DNA of 64,000 bases. Origin: Alteromonas gilva. GTDB taxonomy: Bacteria; Pseudomonadota; Gammaproteobacteria; Enterobacterales; Alteromonadaceae. The stretch lies in assembly GCF_028595265.1 (NCBI RefSeq), contig NZ_JAQQXP010000001.1, positions 558,001 to 622,000 on the forward strand. Reading direction: 5' to 3'. The stretch's first letter is position 1; every line of letters begins with the position of its first letter. This document shows positions 46,221 to 54,005 of this stretch, piece by piece. The notes below the pieces were generated by a model. It saw only the letters and a program-made list of their open reading frames with translations. It was not told the origin of the DNA and did no database searches. The position numbers and the translations under genes are program-made.

Positions 46221-47405
46221 TTAAGCCAGTACGGCTTTCATGGCTTTTACACATGCATCAGTTTCTTCAGGTGTACCAACGCTGATACGTGACCATGTGT
46301 CGTAGCCTGGCCAGGTGCGGCCTACCACTTTAATGCCTAATGCACGCATCTTGTCAGAGAACTCCTGATGTGGCATGCCGGTATCCATATAAATAAAGTT
46401 ACCCTGTGGGTTTTTGGCATACGCCTGACCCAGCTCTTGTGCGGCAGCGGTTAGCTTGGCGCGCTCTGTTTTAACGCGGTCACGCATGGTGTTGAGGTTA
46501 GCGTGATCATCCATACTTGCCATACCAGCCACCAGGCCCAGGTAGTTCACACCACCCATACGCAGTTTGCGGCCTAATTGCTGTGCCTGCTCAACCGGCA
46601 TGATTGCATAACCTAAACGTTGGCCAGCCATGGCGTGAATTTTGGAAAAGGTGCGACAAATAACCACGTTGTAACCATCGGCTGCCAGTTGCGACTGTAC
46701 GTTAGCCGGGTACGCATCTGACATTTCAATATAGGCTTCATCAATGAACACCTGGGCCTTTTGCGAAACGCGTTTTGCAAAAGCAGTCAGCTTCGCAGCA
46801 TCGACGGCACGACCTGTAGGGTTATTTGGGTTACAAATATACACGGCGGTAGTGTCATCGGTAACCGCTGCTTCGATGGCATCTAAATCGAAGTCCATGT
46901 TGGCATCAAGCGGTACGTAGGTCACATCTGCACCCATAAACTCGGCACCACGAGGAATACCTTCGTAGGTGGCTTCTGAGGTAACCAGCTTATTGCCGTT
47001 TTGCGTAATCCATTCGGCATAGCCAAACAGGATGGGGGATGAGCCATTGGTTACCACCACCTGATCTTCAGACACGCCTTCTTGCTTAGCTATCTTTTTC
47101 TTTAACACGTCAGTGGTTGGATCGGCATAGCGACACAGGTTAAACAATTCGCCTTTCATGGCTTCTACTGCTTTTGCCGAGGGGCCAAAGGCATTTTCAT
47201 TGGATGACAAACGCACCAATCCATCATTTAAGTTGGGGGTAGCCGATGGGAAATGCTCTGTTGGCATACCCGCTGCGCTAAGTTCTTTAACACCTGAATC
47301 TACACAAGCTGACAACGCAGCTGCTCCTGCACCTAAACCGACTGTTTTTAGCCATTTACGGCGCGAAGAATCCATTGGTTGGTTATTTTGCATCTCAGCT
47401 TTCAT
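46221..47405 (-). CDS. Tat-exported lipoprotein-type PLP aminotransferase (histidinol-phosphate aminotransferase-like)
   Basis: A 394-residue fold-type I aminotransferase of the HisC-like class I/II group. The pyridoxal site is complete: NPNNPTG (Asn195 region), Asp222 in IDEAY, Schiff-base Lys255 in TFSKIHAMAGQRLGY and a C-terminal arginine. The unusual part is the N-terminus: SRRKWLKTVGLGAGAAALSAC carries a twin-arginine motif (Arg15-Arg16) and a lipobox-like LSAC (Cys34), so the folded, cofactor-loaded enzyme should be exported by Tat and possibly lipid-anchored. The substrate is unknown. A palindrome 35 bases upstream may be an operator. It interrupts the arabinan gene set. Confidence 0.88.
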   Translation of the reverse strand: MKAEMQNNQPMDSSRRKWLKTVGLGAGAAALSACVDSGVKELSAAGMPTEHFPSATPNLNDGLVRLSSNENAFGPSAKAVEAMKGELFNLCRYADPTTDVLKKKIAKQEGVSEDQVVVTNGSSPILFGYAEWITQNGNKLVTSEATYEGIPRGAEFMGADVTYVPLDANMDFDLDAIEAAVTDDTTAVYICNPNNPTGRAVDAAKLTAFAKRVSQKAQVFIDEAYIEMSDAYPANVQSQLAADGYNVVICRTFSKIHAMAGQRLGYAIMPVEQAQQLGRKLRMGGVNYLGLVAGMASMDDHANLNTMRDRVKTERAKLTAAAQELGQAYAKNPQGNFIYMDTGMPHQEFSDKMRALGIKVVGRTWPGYDTWSRISVGTPEETDACVKAMKAVLA

Positions 47406-47721
47406 TTCAGTTTTATCCTTTGCTCTTTTTTTAATTATACCGTATACGGAATATCCAGATTAAATAGTAACTAGCCAAGATGCAATAGCCGGATAAAATT
47501 CAAACAGATGAAGTGCCAAAATTTATAGACCGATAACTAAAACACGGAGAACTCCACACTCAATCTCACAACATGGCGGTGATTTTTTCTCTTGTTGTTC
47601 ACCTGTTTGGCGAAACCTGGCAGTACTTGAATAACGGTAAATCACTTTCGGCATTGCCAGTCATCGAAGCTTTTCGCTAACTGGGTTAAACTGGTAGCCT
47701 GTCTTTACGTGAGGTCTCACT
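47406..47721. other. Divergent promoter region between the aminotransferase and tapT
   Basis: 316 bases. Contains the palindrome at 47440-47449. AT-rich sequence near the aminotransferase end could supply its promoter. Nothing else is recognised. Confidence 0.4.
47440..47449. promoter_or_regulatory. Palindrome upstream of the Tat aminotransferase, candidate operator
   Basis: CCGTATACGG is a perfect 10-bp palindrome inside a longer imperfect one (ATACCGTATACGGAAT). It lies about 35 bases upstream of the aminotransferase start. A short palindrome alone is weak evidence. Confidence 0.3.
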
Positions 47722-48414
47722 TTGCACAACTCTGTATTAGCGCTGCGTCAGCGTGAGCTGGTTAAATCCACCCGGCCATTTTTAGCCCGTGGTGGCAAAG
47801 TGATCCGATGCGAGGCATGCCTGTTACCGGCCCAAAACTGTATTTGCGCACATGTGCCAGCGCCCCAGGCCGATTGTGCTTTTGTGCTGCTGATGTTTAA
47901 GGGCGAATGTTACAAGCCTACTAACACCGGGCGTCTTATTGCCGACGTGGCCAAACATAACTTTGCCTTTACCTGGCATCGCACCGAGCCGGACCCTGAC
48001 TTTCTGGCTTTAATCGATGATCCCCAATACCAGCCGATTATCGTGTTTCCACATGATTACGCCGAGCCACACCGGTGCATCCATCAGGTGCCGGCAACAG
48101 GCAAAATACCGTTGTTTATTATGCTTGATGGAACCTGGCGTGAAGCACGCAAAATGTTTAAAAAAAGTGAGTACTTGCAAACTATTCCGGTTATGGGAAT
48201 AAAGCCTCAAAGCCAATCGGACTATAAACTGCGTGAGGCGGCTCATGGCTATCAGCTGTGCACGGCCGAGGTGGGCGTTGAGGTATTAAAAGTGGCTGGT
48301 GAGCCACAGGCAGCAGCAACACTGGCTCATTATTTTAAGGTGTTTCGCCATCACTATGTAAAAGGAAAACCCCATTTGACTGATACCCACACGTCGGCAG
48401 ATTTGGGGTTGTAA
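47722..48414 (+). CDS. tapT: DTW-domain tRNA-uridine aminocarboxypropyltransferase (TapT-like)
   Basis: Transfers the 3-amino-3-carboxypropyl group from S-adenosylmethionine to a tRNA uridine, making acp3U, in the cytoplasm. The 230-residue protein shows a cysteine cluster (CEACLLPAQNCIC) at residues ~30-42 and the defining DTW motif in the form LDGTWREA. The TTG start at 47722 has GAGG seven bases upstream and no nearer ATG exists. It is a housekeeping gene inside the arabinose island with no obvious link to its neighbours. Confidence 0.88.
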   Translation: MHNSVLALRQRELVKSTRPFLARGGKVIRCEACLLPAQNCICAHVPAPQADCAFVLLMFKGECYKPTNTGRLIADVAKHNFAFTWHRTEPDPDFLALIDDPQYQPIIVFPHDYAEPHRCIHQVPATGKIPLFIMLDGTWREARKMFKKSEYLQTIPVMGIKPQSQSDYKLREAAHGYQLCTAEVGVEVLKVAGEPQAAATLAHYFKVFRHHYVKGKPHLTDTHTSADLGL

Positions 48415-48458
48415 TACCTATCATTTACGCTGCGCAGACGGGACGCTAACAGGCTGGC

Positions 48459-48486
48459 AAAAAAAAGCGCAGCCAGGGCTGCGCTT
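48459..48486 (-). terminator. Rho-independent terminator after the GH51 gene
   Basis: AAGCGCAGCC / GGCTGCGCTT is a perfect 10-bp stem with a 2-base gap; on the minus strand a run of eight T follows. It ends the abn-GH43-GH51 operon. Confidence 0.85.
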
Positions 48487-48504
48487 AATTCATAATGGTT
48501 GGTG

Positions 48505-50040
48505 CTACTTAAGCTCTGCAACCACGACCGATTTGGCCGGTAATACAAAATTATCTGCGTCAGCAGTAAATGCTGTTGGTTTGACCTGCCCTTTCGCATC
48601 AAAGGTATTCTTTGCGGTAATGGCATCGGCAGTGAGTATTTGTCCCGACAGTGACGCGAAGTCGGCACCGCTGAGGTTCAGATTAATCTCTGCATCGACA
48701 GCAGGGTCAAGGTTAACCAGGGCAATATACACTTTGCCGTCGGTGCCCCTGGCAATGGATGTGGTGACTGCCGGTAAGGTTTGCTCACCATTGCTGTACT
48801 CACCGCTTGCAATAGAGTACGGAATGGCTGTTGCGTCCTGGAACACTTTATACATGCCATACACGTGGTAGGTTGGTGTGAGTAACATATCTGCGCCATC
48901 GGTGAGGATCATGGCCTGTAACACGTTTACCATCTGGGCAATATTAGTCATGTGCACGCGATCGGCATAGTCGTGGAAAAGGTTAAAATTGACTGCGGTT
49001 AATACCGCATCACGCAGGGTGTTTTGCTGATACAAAAAGCCGGGTTCACGATCTGGCTCCGGATCATACCAGGTCCCCCACTCATCGACATACAAGCCAA
49101 TGTCACCGTCGGGATCATTTTGCTCTAACTTAGCGATATTGTCCCTCAGGTACTTATCCATGCGGTAAGTACGTTCCATGGTTTTAAACCAGTCGCTTTG
49201 GTCAAACTCGGTGGCGTGGCCTTTATTTTGCCAGTCGCTATTGGGCAAGGTGTAAAAGTGATAGCTGATGCCGTCCATATTGCGTTCAATATTAGCACTC
49301 AGTACGTCGGTCCATTCAGTATCTTCGGTATGGCCACCACTGCCGACTAATTTAGGTTTTTTACCCGGCGGGGTTTTAATAAAGGTGGCAAACTGATTAT
49401 AAAGATTAACGTAGTACTCAGGCGACATGTGCCCGCCACAACCCCAGCTTTCATTACCTATGCCAAAGTAGGCGATGTCCCAGGGCTCATCACGGCCGTT
49501 GGCACGTCGTTCATTGGCCAGCGTTGAGTTTTTGTCTGACGTCATGTACTCAACCCATTCGGCCATCTCGCGGACGGTTCCGCTGCCTAAGTTACCATTG
49601 ACGTAAGCATCGGCGCCAAGCAGCTCAACAAAGTCGAAAAATTCATGGGTGCCCACTGCGTTGTCTTCTTCTACACCGCCCCAGTGAGTATTGACTTTTA
49701 CCGGACGCTCAGACGGATCGCCGATGCCATCACGCCAGTGATATTCATCGGCAAAACAGCCACCCGGCCAGCGTACCAGCGGTACTTTAATGTCGCGCAA
49801 GGCGTTTAATACGTCATTACGAAAGCCCTTGGTATTGGGGATGTCCGAGTCTTTACCTACCCAGATCCCCTCATAAATACCACGGCCAAGGTGCTCAGCA
49901 AACTGCCCGTAAATGTCTTTGTTAATCGTTGGGCCCTGTTGGCTAACATCCGCCTCAATACTGACTTCATGTTGTTTGGAAACACAGCCAAACGATAATC
50001 CAACGCCAAATAATGCGGCGACGAGCAGTTTTACCTTCAT
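48505..50040 (-). CDS. GH51 alpha-L-arabinofuranosidase lipoprotein
   Basis: A 511-residue GH51 enzyme, normally removing terminal alpha-L-arabinofuranosyl residues from arabinan and arabinoxylan. The lipobox SFGC puts lipidated Cys at 19. The catalytic acid/base is Glu197 in GIGNESWGCGG, and the nucleophile is Glu320 in YVDEWGTWYD; FADEYHWRDGIG is also typical. A C-terminal beta domain completes the fold. Many GH51 enzymes are cytoplasmic, so the lipoprotein signal indicates periplasmic or surface action. It is the third gene of a minus-strand operon, 13 bases after the GH43 gene. Confidence 0.93.
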   Translation of the reverse strand: MKVKLLVAALFGVGLSFGCVSKQHEVSIEADVSQQGPTINKDIYGQFAEHLGRGIYEGIWVGKDSDIPNTKGFRNDVLNALRDIKVPLVRWPGGCFADEYHWRDGIGDPSERPVKVNTHWGGVEEDNAVGTHEFFDFVELLGADAYVNGNLGSGTVREMAEWVEYMTSDKNSTLANERRANGRDEPWDIAYFGIGNESWGCGGHMSPEYYVNLYNQFATFIKTPPGKKPKLVGSGGHTEDTEWTDVLSANIERNMDGISYHFYTLPNSDWQNKGHATEFDQSDWFKTMERTYRMDKYLRDNIAKLEQNDPDGDIGLYVDEWGTWYDPEPDREPGFLYQQNTLRDAVLTAVNFNLFHDYADRVHMTNIAQMVNVLQAMILTDGADMLLTPTYHVYGMYKVFQDATAIPYSIASGEYSNGEQTLPAVTTSIARGTDGKVYIALVNLDPAVDAEINLNLSGADFASLSGQILTADAITAKNTFDAKGQVKPTAFTADADNFVLPAKSVVVAELK

Positions 50041-50053
50041 TGTTTTCCCCTTA

Positions 50054-51007
50054 TTACTTTTGGATACCTTCAGTGGTCATGATGACACGTTTAAGTGAAC
50101 CATCATCGTTGTAGTGTAAACGATCGATTGCTACAGAGCGACGGAAACGGCCACCGCTGGGTTTACCATTTTTGGGAGGCAGTGCACCCGTATGGTAAAT
50201 AAAGTAATCTTTGCCCTTATAGGAAATGACTGACTGGTGGTTAGTTTCGGAATTGCCGGCTATTTCGTTTAAAATGCCTTTATATTCCCAGGGGCCGTGA
50301 ATACTTTTACTCATGGCATAACAAATCTTTTCCGGGAATTCACAGGCATAGCTCAAATAGTAGTTATCACCTTTTTTGTGTACCCAGGCAGCCTCGGTAA
50401 AGTTGGGTACATCAATGGTCTTGATGTCGCCATCTAACTCCAGCATGTTGTCTTTGAGTTTCACGTATTTTGGCATCAGGTTACCAAAAAACATGTAGGT
50501 ATCGCCGTTTTCCTCAATGAAAATGGCCGGATCAATATCGTCCCAGTCATTGGGAGTGTGTTTGGTCATGTCGTCAGTGACTAAAGCTTTACCGATAGCA
50601 TCCTTAAACGGACCAGTAGGAGAGTCTGAGGTGGCTACACCGATAGCAAACCCTGGCTTGTCATCTTTGTGACGCACTGTGGTGTAAAAATAGAAAGTGC
50701 CATCCTTTTCTACCATATGTGAGGCCCAGGCATCGCCTTTTGCCCAGGAAAAGTCAGTGGCTTTCATAATAGGACCATGGGCTTGCCAGTTCACCATGTC
50801 GGTTGAACTAAACACTAACCAGTCATGCATCTCAAAAAATACATCATTGTTCGGCGCTTCATCGTGTCCGGTATATAAATACACCGTATCATTGTGCACC
50901 ATCGCGGCGGGGTCTGCGGTGAAGACGTCGGTGATTATTGGATTATCGGCCTGCACAACTGTCGATACAGCCAATAAGGTTGCCAGAGAAAGTGTTTTAC
51001 GCAACAT
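50054..51007 (-). CDS. Exported GH43 arabinosidase-like enzyme
   Basis: A 317-residue single-domain GH43 enzyme with a signal peptide (cut near residue 20, VVQA). The catalytic base is probably Asp32 in FTADPAAMVHND; DDIDPAIFIEENGDTYMFFG carries the middle aspartate, and NFTEAAWVHKKGDNYYLSY the general acid glutamate. Relatives act on alpha-linked arabinofuranosyl chains or side chains of xylan. It sits between the endo-arabinanase-like gene (57-base gap) and GH51 (13-base gap). The substrate is inferred from this context. Confidence 0.88.
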   Translation of the reverse strand: MLRKTLSLATLLAVSTVVQADNPIITDVFTADPAAMVHNDTVYLYTGHDEAPNNDVFFEMHDWLVFSSTDMVNWQAHGPIMKATDFSWAKGDAWASHMVEKDGTFYFYTTVRHKDDKPGFAIGVATSDSPTGPFKDAIGKALVTDDMTKHTPNDWDDIDPAIFIEENGDTYMFFGNLMPKYVKLKDNMLELDGDIKTIDVPNFTEAAWVHKKGDNYYLSYACEFPEKICYAMSKSIHGPWEYKGILNEIAGNSETNHQSVISYKGKDYFIYHTGALPPKNGKPSGGRFRRSVAIDRLHYNDDGSLKRVIMTTEGIQK

Positions 51008-51063
51008 AAAAATTCCTTGCAGAAAAAAGAGGCGGACGCGTTGCGCCGCCTCCTGACCAGTAC

Positions 51064-53511
51064 TTATGGGTTAGAAAATAGCTCGAATACTTCATCCGCA
51101 TTGAGTGATTTATCGTAAACGCGTAGTTCGTCTACCTGACCCTCAAACAGCGCATCCTGCTCAAAATAGTTGATACCAAACAGGAAGTCACCCGGATTTC
51201 CGGTAAACAAATCAGGGAAGTCTGTACCGGTAAATTTAGCTTCACCATCTATGTACACCGTTACGTCACCGTCGTTTACACTAAAGACTAAGTGAGACCA
51301 GCTATTAAGTGGTATCTTCTCGCCAGTGGTGCCATCGAACCAGCTACCGTTGTTATTGCTCCACAGCATGGTGTTCTCATCCCAGCTCATTGGTACCAGG
51401 CTGATCCAGCTGTCATCGTCGATGCCGGCAAAAAACGTGGGGGTGAACTGATTATCAGCAGCGGGATTAACCCACAGAGAAACAGTATACTGATTACCTG
51501 TGATTAACTGCCCCGGGAAACGAATACCACTGGTACCATCCAGTATGGCAGCACTGCCGTTTACGCCATCAACGTAATCGATAGTTGCTCCTGAACCGGT
51601 GTAAACCGTACCTGTGCCAGTGGCGTCCTCGAAAACGTTATTGCTGTCGGCCAGTGAATTGTCGAAGGCATAATGCGCCAGTAAGCCAGACCCAGAGTCT
51701 GCGCGGACTGTAATGCTAAATGTCTCGGATGCGGTGACTTGATCCAGGCTGACTGAAACAGTCAGTGTCACCTCTACATCGCCTTCAGCCGCGCTTGGGC
51801 GTGTTACCGTGCCGTCAGCCGCGATATATTCAGGGTGCGAAGAGGTCCAGGTTAACGTAGCCCCTAACAGCCCCTCGGTAGGCAGTGTCACACTCGAGGT
51901 AATCACGTCGGCATAGTCAAGGCTATCGACAATGGCAGCCACCGCCTGGTCATAATCAACCACAGGCATTCTGGTGCCCCAAACTGCATTACCGTTTTCA
52001 GAAACCAGGGTAAATGCCGGCACCAACAATTCTTCCTGCTCATGCCATTGCCACAATGCTTTGCCCGAATAAGACGTAGACGAAGATTGAATGGTTAATG
52101 TGTTGTTTTCGAGCGTGTAGGTACCCTCAATAGCGCCGGATACGTTACCGTCGGTATCCAGGGTTACGTAATTCGCTTCTTTAACTGTGCGATTGATATC
52201 CTTACCATGGTTGATGACCTGGTAAATACCCAGAATATCTTCTTCGTCGACGATGTTTTCGCCTTCAACAGGTGAATAACGGTGCGGCGCAATCAGCGGC
52301 CAGCCATCTTCGCTAAAGAGTAATTCGTGGACGCGCACTTCATGAAACTCACCGGAATTCGGAAAGCGCGTATGGAAAAATGTCAGGTATTTGCCAAGTT
52401 CTTCGGCATAAATCGCAGAGCCGTGACCGGGTGCCATATAGCCATAGTCATTACCGGATAACCCCAGCTCTGAGGCAAATTCAAAACCGCCAATAACCTT
52501 GTTGCCGTAAGGCGCAATAGCCTCATAGCCGCCAATGGCGCTGATCATATCCTGACCCAATGAATCCACAAACGGGCCATCTGGGGTGCGAGACCGTGCT
52601 ACGCGCATGTTGTAACCACCGTTCTGGTCGTAGCCGCCGTACGAGGTAAACAGGTAGTAGTAGTCGTGCTCAGCATTATAGAGCATGAACGGCCCTTCAA
52701 TGGATGAATAATTACCACCGGTTAACTTGGTGCCATAACTGTTCGGATCCAGAGGCAGACCGGTCTCAGGGCTTAACTCCATCACAAAAATACCGCCGGA
52801 ATAAGACCCGTATACCATCCATAAACGACCTTCTTTGTCGAAGAAGACATCAGGGTCAATGGCGTTGGGGTGAATATTACCGTTGTAGTTTTCACCGTTG
52901 ATACCCGGACCCTCACCATCGCGATGGCCGCTTTTGAGGATAAGCTGAATATTCTCGTAAGGGCCTTCAACATTGGCTGATTTTGCTACGCCAAGGTAAG
53001 AGCGGGAAATACAGTTACCGTCTGGCGCCTGGGCGCAGTGGTTGTAGTAAAAGTAAAAATTACCGTCTTCAAGTTGAATGACGTCTGCTGCCCATGAGCC
53101 AATGTAGCCGTCGGTCCAGGCAATACCCTCGGCCGCTTCTTCGGCATAGGTATCAAATAAAGGGTTGGCGTCATTAACCAAATCAGCCACACGGGTCCAA
53201 CGGGTTAAATCTGCCGTTCTGGCAGAAGACAGATGCGATCCAAACACATAATACTGATCATCAGCTTTGACGACGGACGGATCGTGAACACCAATATCGA
53301 AAAAGATAGGCGCTTCACTGACAGTTGGATTTGCTACGGGGCCTTCGCCGCCGCTACCACCGCCGGTTGTTGGCGGAGTGCCGCCGCCGTCACCACCATC
53401 TCCACCATCAGTGGGTGGAGGTGTGGGCACCTCAGTGCTTCCTGAATCTGACCCCCCGCCACAACCACCGAGGAATGCCACGAAGAGCAATACCAATGTT
53501 AGTTTTTGCAT
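51064..53511 (-). CDS. Multidomain GH43 endo-arabinanase-like lipoprotein with Ig-like and LamG modules
   Basis: An 815-residue surface-type lipoprotein. The lipobox LGGC gives Cys17, followed by a Gly/Asp/Pro/Thr linker (to about 60). The GH43 endo-alpha-1,5-L-arabinanase domain starts at IGVHDPSVV (catalytic base Asp77), with NAIDPDVFFDKEG, SIEGPFM and the APGHGSA segment. Then come an endo-arabinanase C-terminal beta-barrel-like domain (about 430-530), an Ig-like domain with DITSSVTLPTEGLLGATLTW-type repeats (~530-620), and a LamG/concanavalin-like module (~625-815, TVSLWVN, WSHLVFSVNDG, LRVYDKSL). It would cut arabinan backbones while bound to polysaccharide. It is the first gene of the abn-GH43-GH51 operon. 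Confidence 0.87.
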   Translation of the reverse strand: MQKLTLVLLFVAFLGGCGGGSDSGSTEVPTPPPTDGGDGGDGGGTPPTTGGGSGGEGPVANPTVSEAPIFFDIGVHDPSVVKADDQYYVFGSHLSSARTADLTRWTRVADLVNDANPLFDTYAEEAAEGIAWTDGYIGSWAADVIQLEDGNFYFYYNHCAQAPDGNCISRSYLGVAKSANVEGPYENIQLILKSGHRDGEGPGINGENYNGNIHPNAIDPDVFFDKEGRLWMVYGSYSGGIFVMELSPETGLPLDPNSYGTKLTGGNYSSIEGPFMLYNAEHDYYYLFTSYGGYDQNGGYNMRVARSRTPDGPFVDSLGQDMISAIGGYEAIAPYGNKVIGGFEFASELGLSGNDYGYMAPGHGSAIYAEELGKYLTFFHTRFPNSGEFHEVRVHELLFSEDGWPLIAPHRYSPVEGENIVDEEDILGIYQVINHGKDINRTVKEANYVTLDTDGNVSGAIEGTYTLENNTLTIQSSSTSYSGKALWQWHEQEELLVPAFTLVSENGNAVWGTRMPVVDYDQAVAAIVDSLDYADVITSSVTLPTEGLLGATLTWTSSHPEYIAADGTVTRPSAAEGDVEVTLTVSVSLDQVTASETFSITVRADSGSGLLAHYAFDNSLADSNNVFEDATGTGTVYTGSGATIDYVDGVNGSAAILDGTSGIRFPGQLITGNQYTVSLWVNPAADNQFTPTFFAGIDDDSWISLVPMSWDENTMLWSNNNGSWFDGTTGEKIPLNSWSHLVFSVNDGDVTVYIDGEAKFTGTDFPDLFTGNPGDFLFGINYFEQDALFEGQVDELRVYDKSLNADEVFELFSNP

Positions 53512-53530
53512 ATAAGAATCCTCGCAATAA

Positions 53531-53549
53531 TACTATTGTAATACTTTTT
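53531..53549 (+). promoter_or_regulatory. Candidate operator upstream of the endo-arabinanase operon
   Basis: TACTATTGTAATACTTTTT matches the symporter site (minus strand 56918-56900) at 16 of 19 positions. It is 20 bases from the endo-arabinanase start, near its promoter. Its core ACTATTGTAATACT is nearly palindromic (mismatches only at the C/G and central positions), suiting a dimeric regulator. Confidence 0.55.
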
Positions 53550-53830
53550 TAAAGAATCAGAGGATAGCATAGTTCAACGTCTTGTAAATACCATGTAAAA
53601 TGATAAGTGGCAGGAATGTTTCAGGCTGTTATAAAAAATGCAGGATTGCCTGGAAAGGTGTAAATAAAGATATAGTATTATTTAAATGCTGTAATGCTTT
53701 ACGTGCAGCGCTAATGGCCCATACTTAGTTGTGCACATTATTTGTGCGTATAATCCCAGTGCAGACAAGCATCTTGCAAATAAGTTGCAAATTGGGGTGT
53801 TGTAAATGTAAAAAATTTAACATTTGGACG

Positions 53831-53859
53831 TTGACAGCTCATATGTCATACAATAATAT
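53831..53859 (+). promoter_or_regulatory. Promoter of the TonB receptor with operator inside the spacer
   Basis: TTGACA (53831-53836), a 17-base spacer and TAATAT (53854-53859) form a strong promoter. The minus-strand motif TATTATTGTATGACATATG (53858-53840) matches the endo-arabinanase site at 13 of 19 positions and fills the spacer, as expected for a repressor site. Confidence 0.6.
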
Positions 53860-54005
53860 GATAGTGAATAACAAAAAGTTAACACAATACACAATAACGT
53901 AAAGAAAGCATTGGAACCTACGTGCACACCAGCACACGGTAATTCAGTAATCACATCCGAACATCATTATTCATATCGGATGATTTAAACTGGGAGATAA
54001 CACAT

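Larger units (their letters stand above)
53512..54005. other. Divergent promoter region of the endo-arabinanase operon and the TonB receptor
   Basis: 494 AT-rich bases with two candidate operators (53531-53549 and 53840-53858) and a consensus-like promoter for the receptor. No small gene is supported. Confidence 0.6.
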
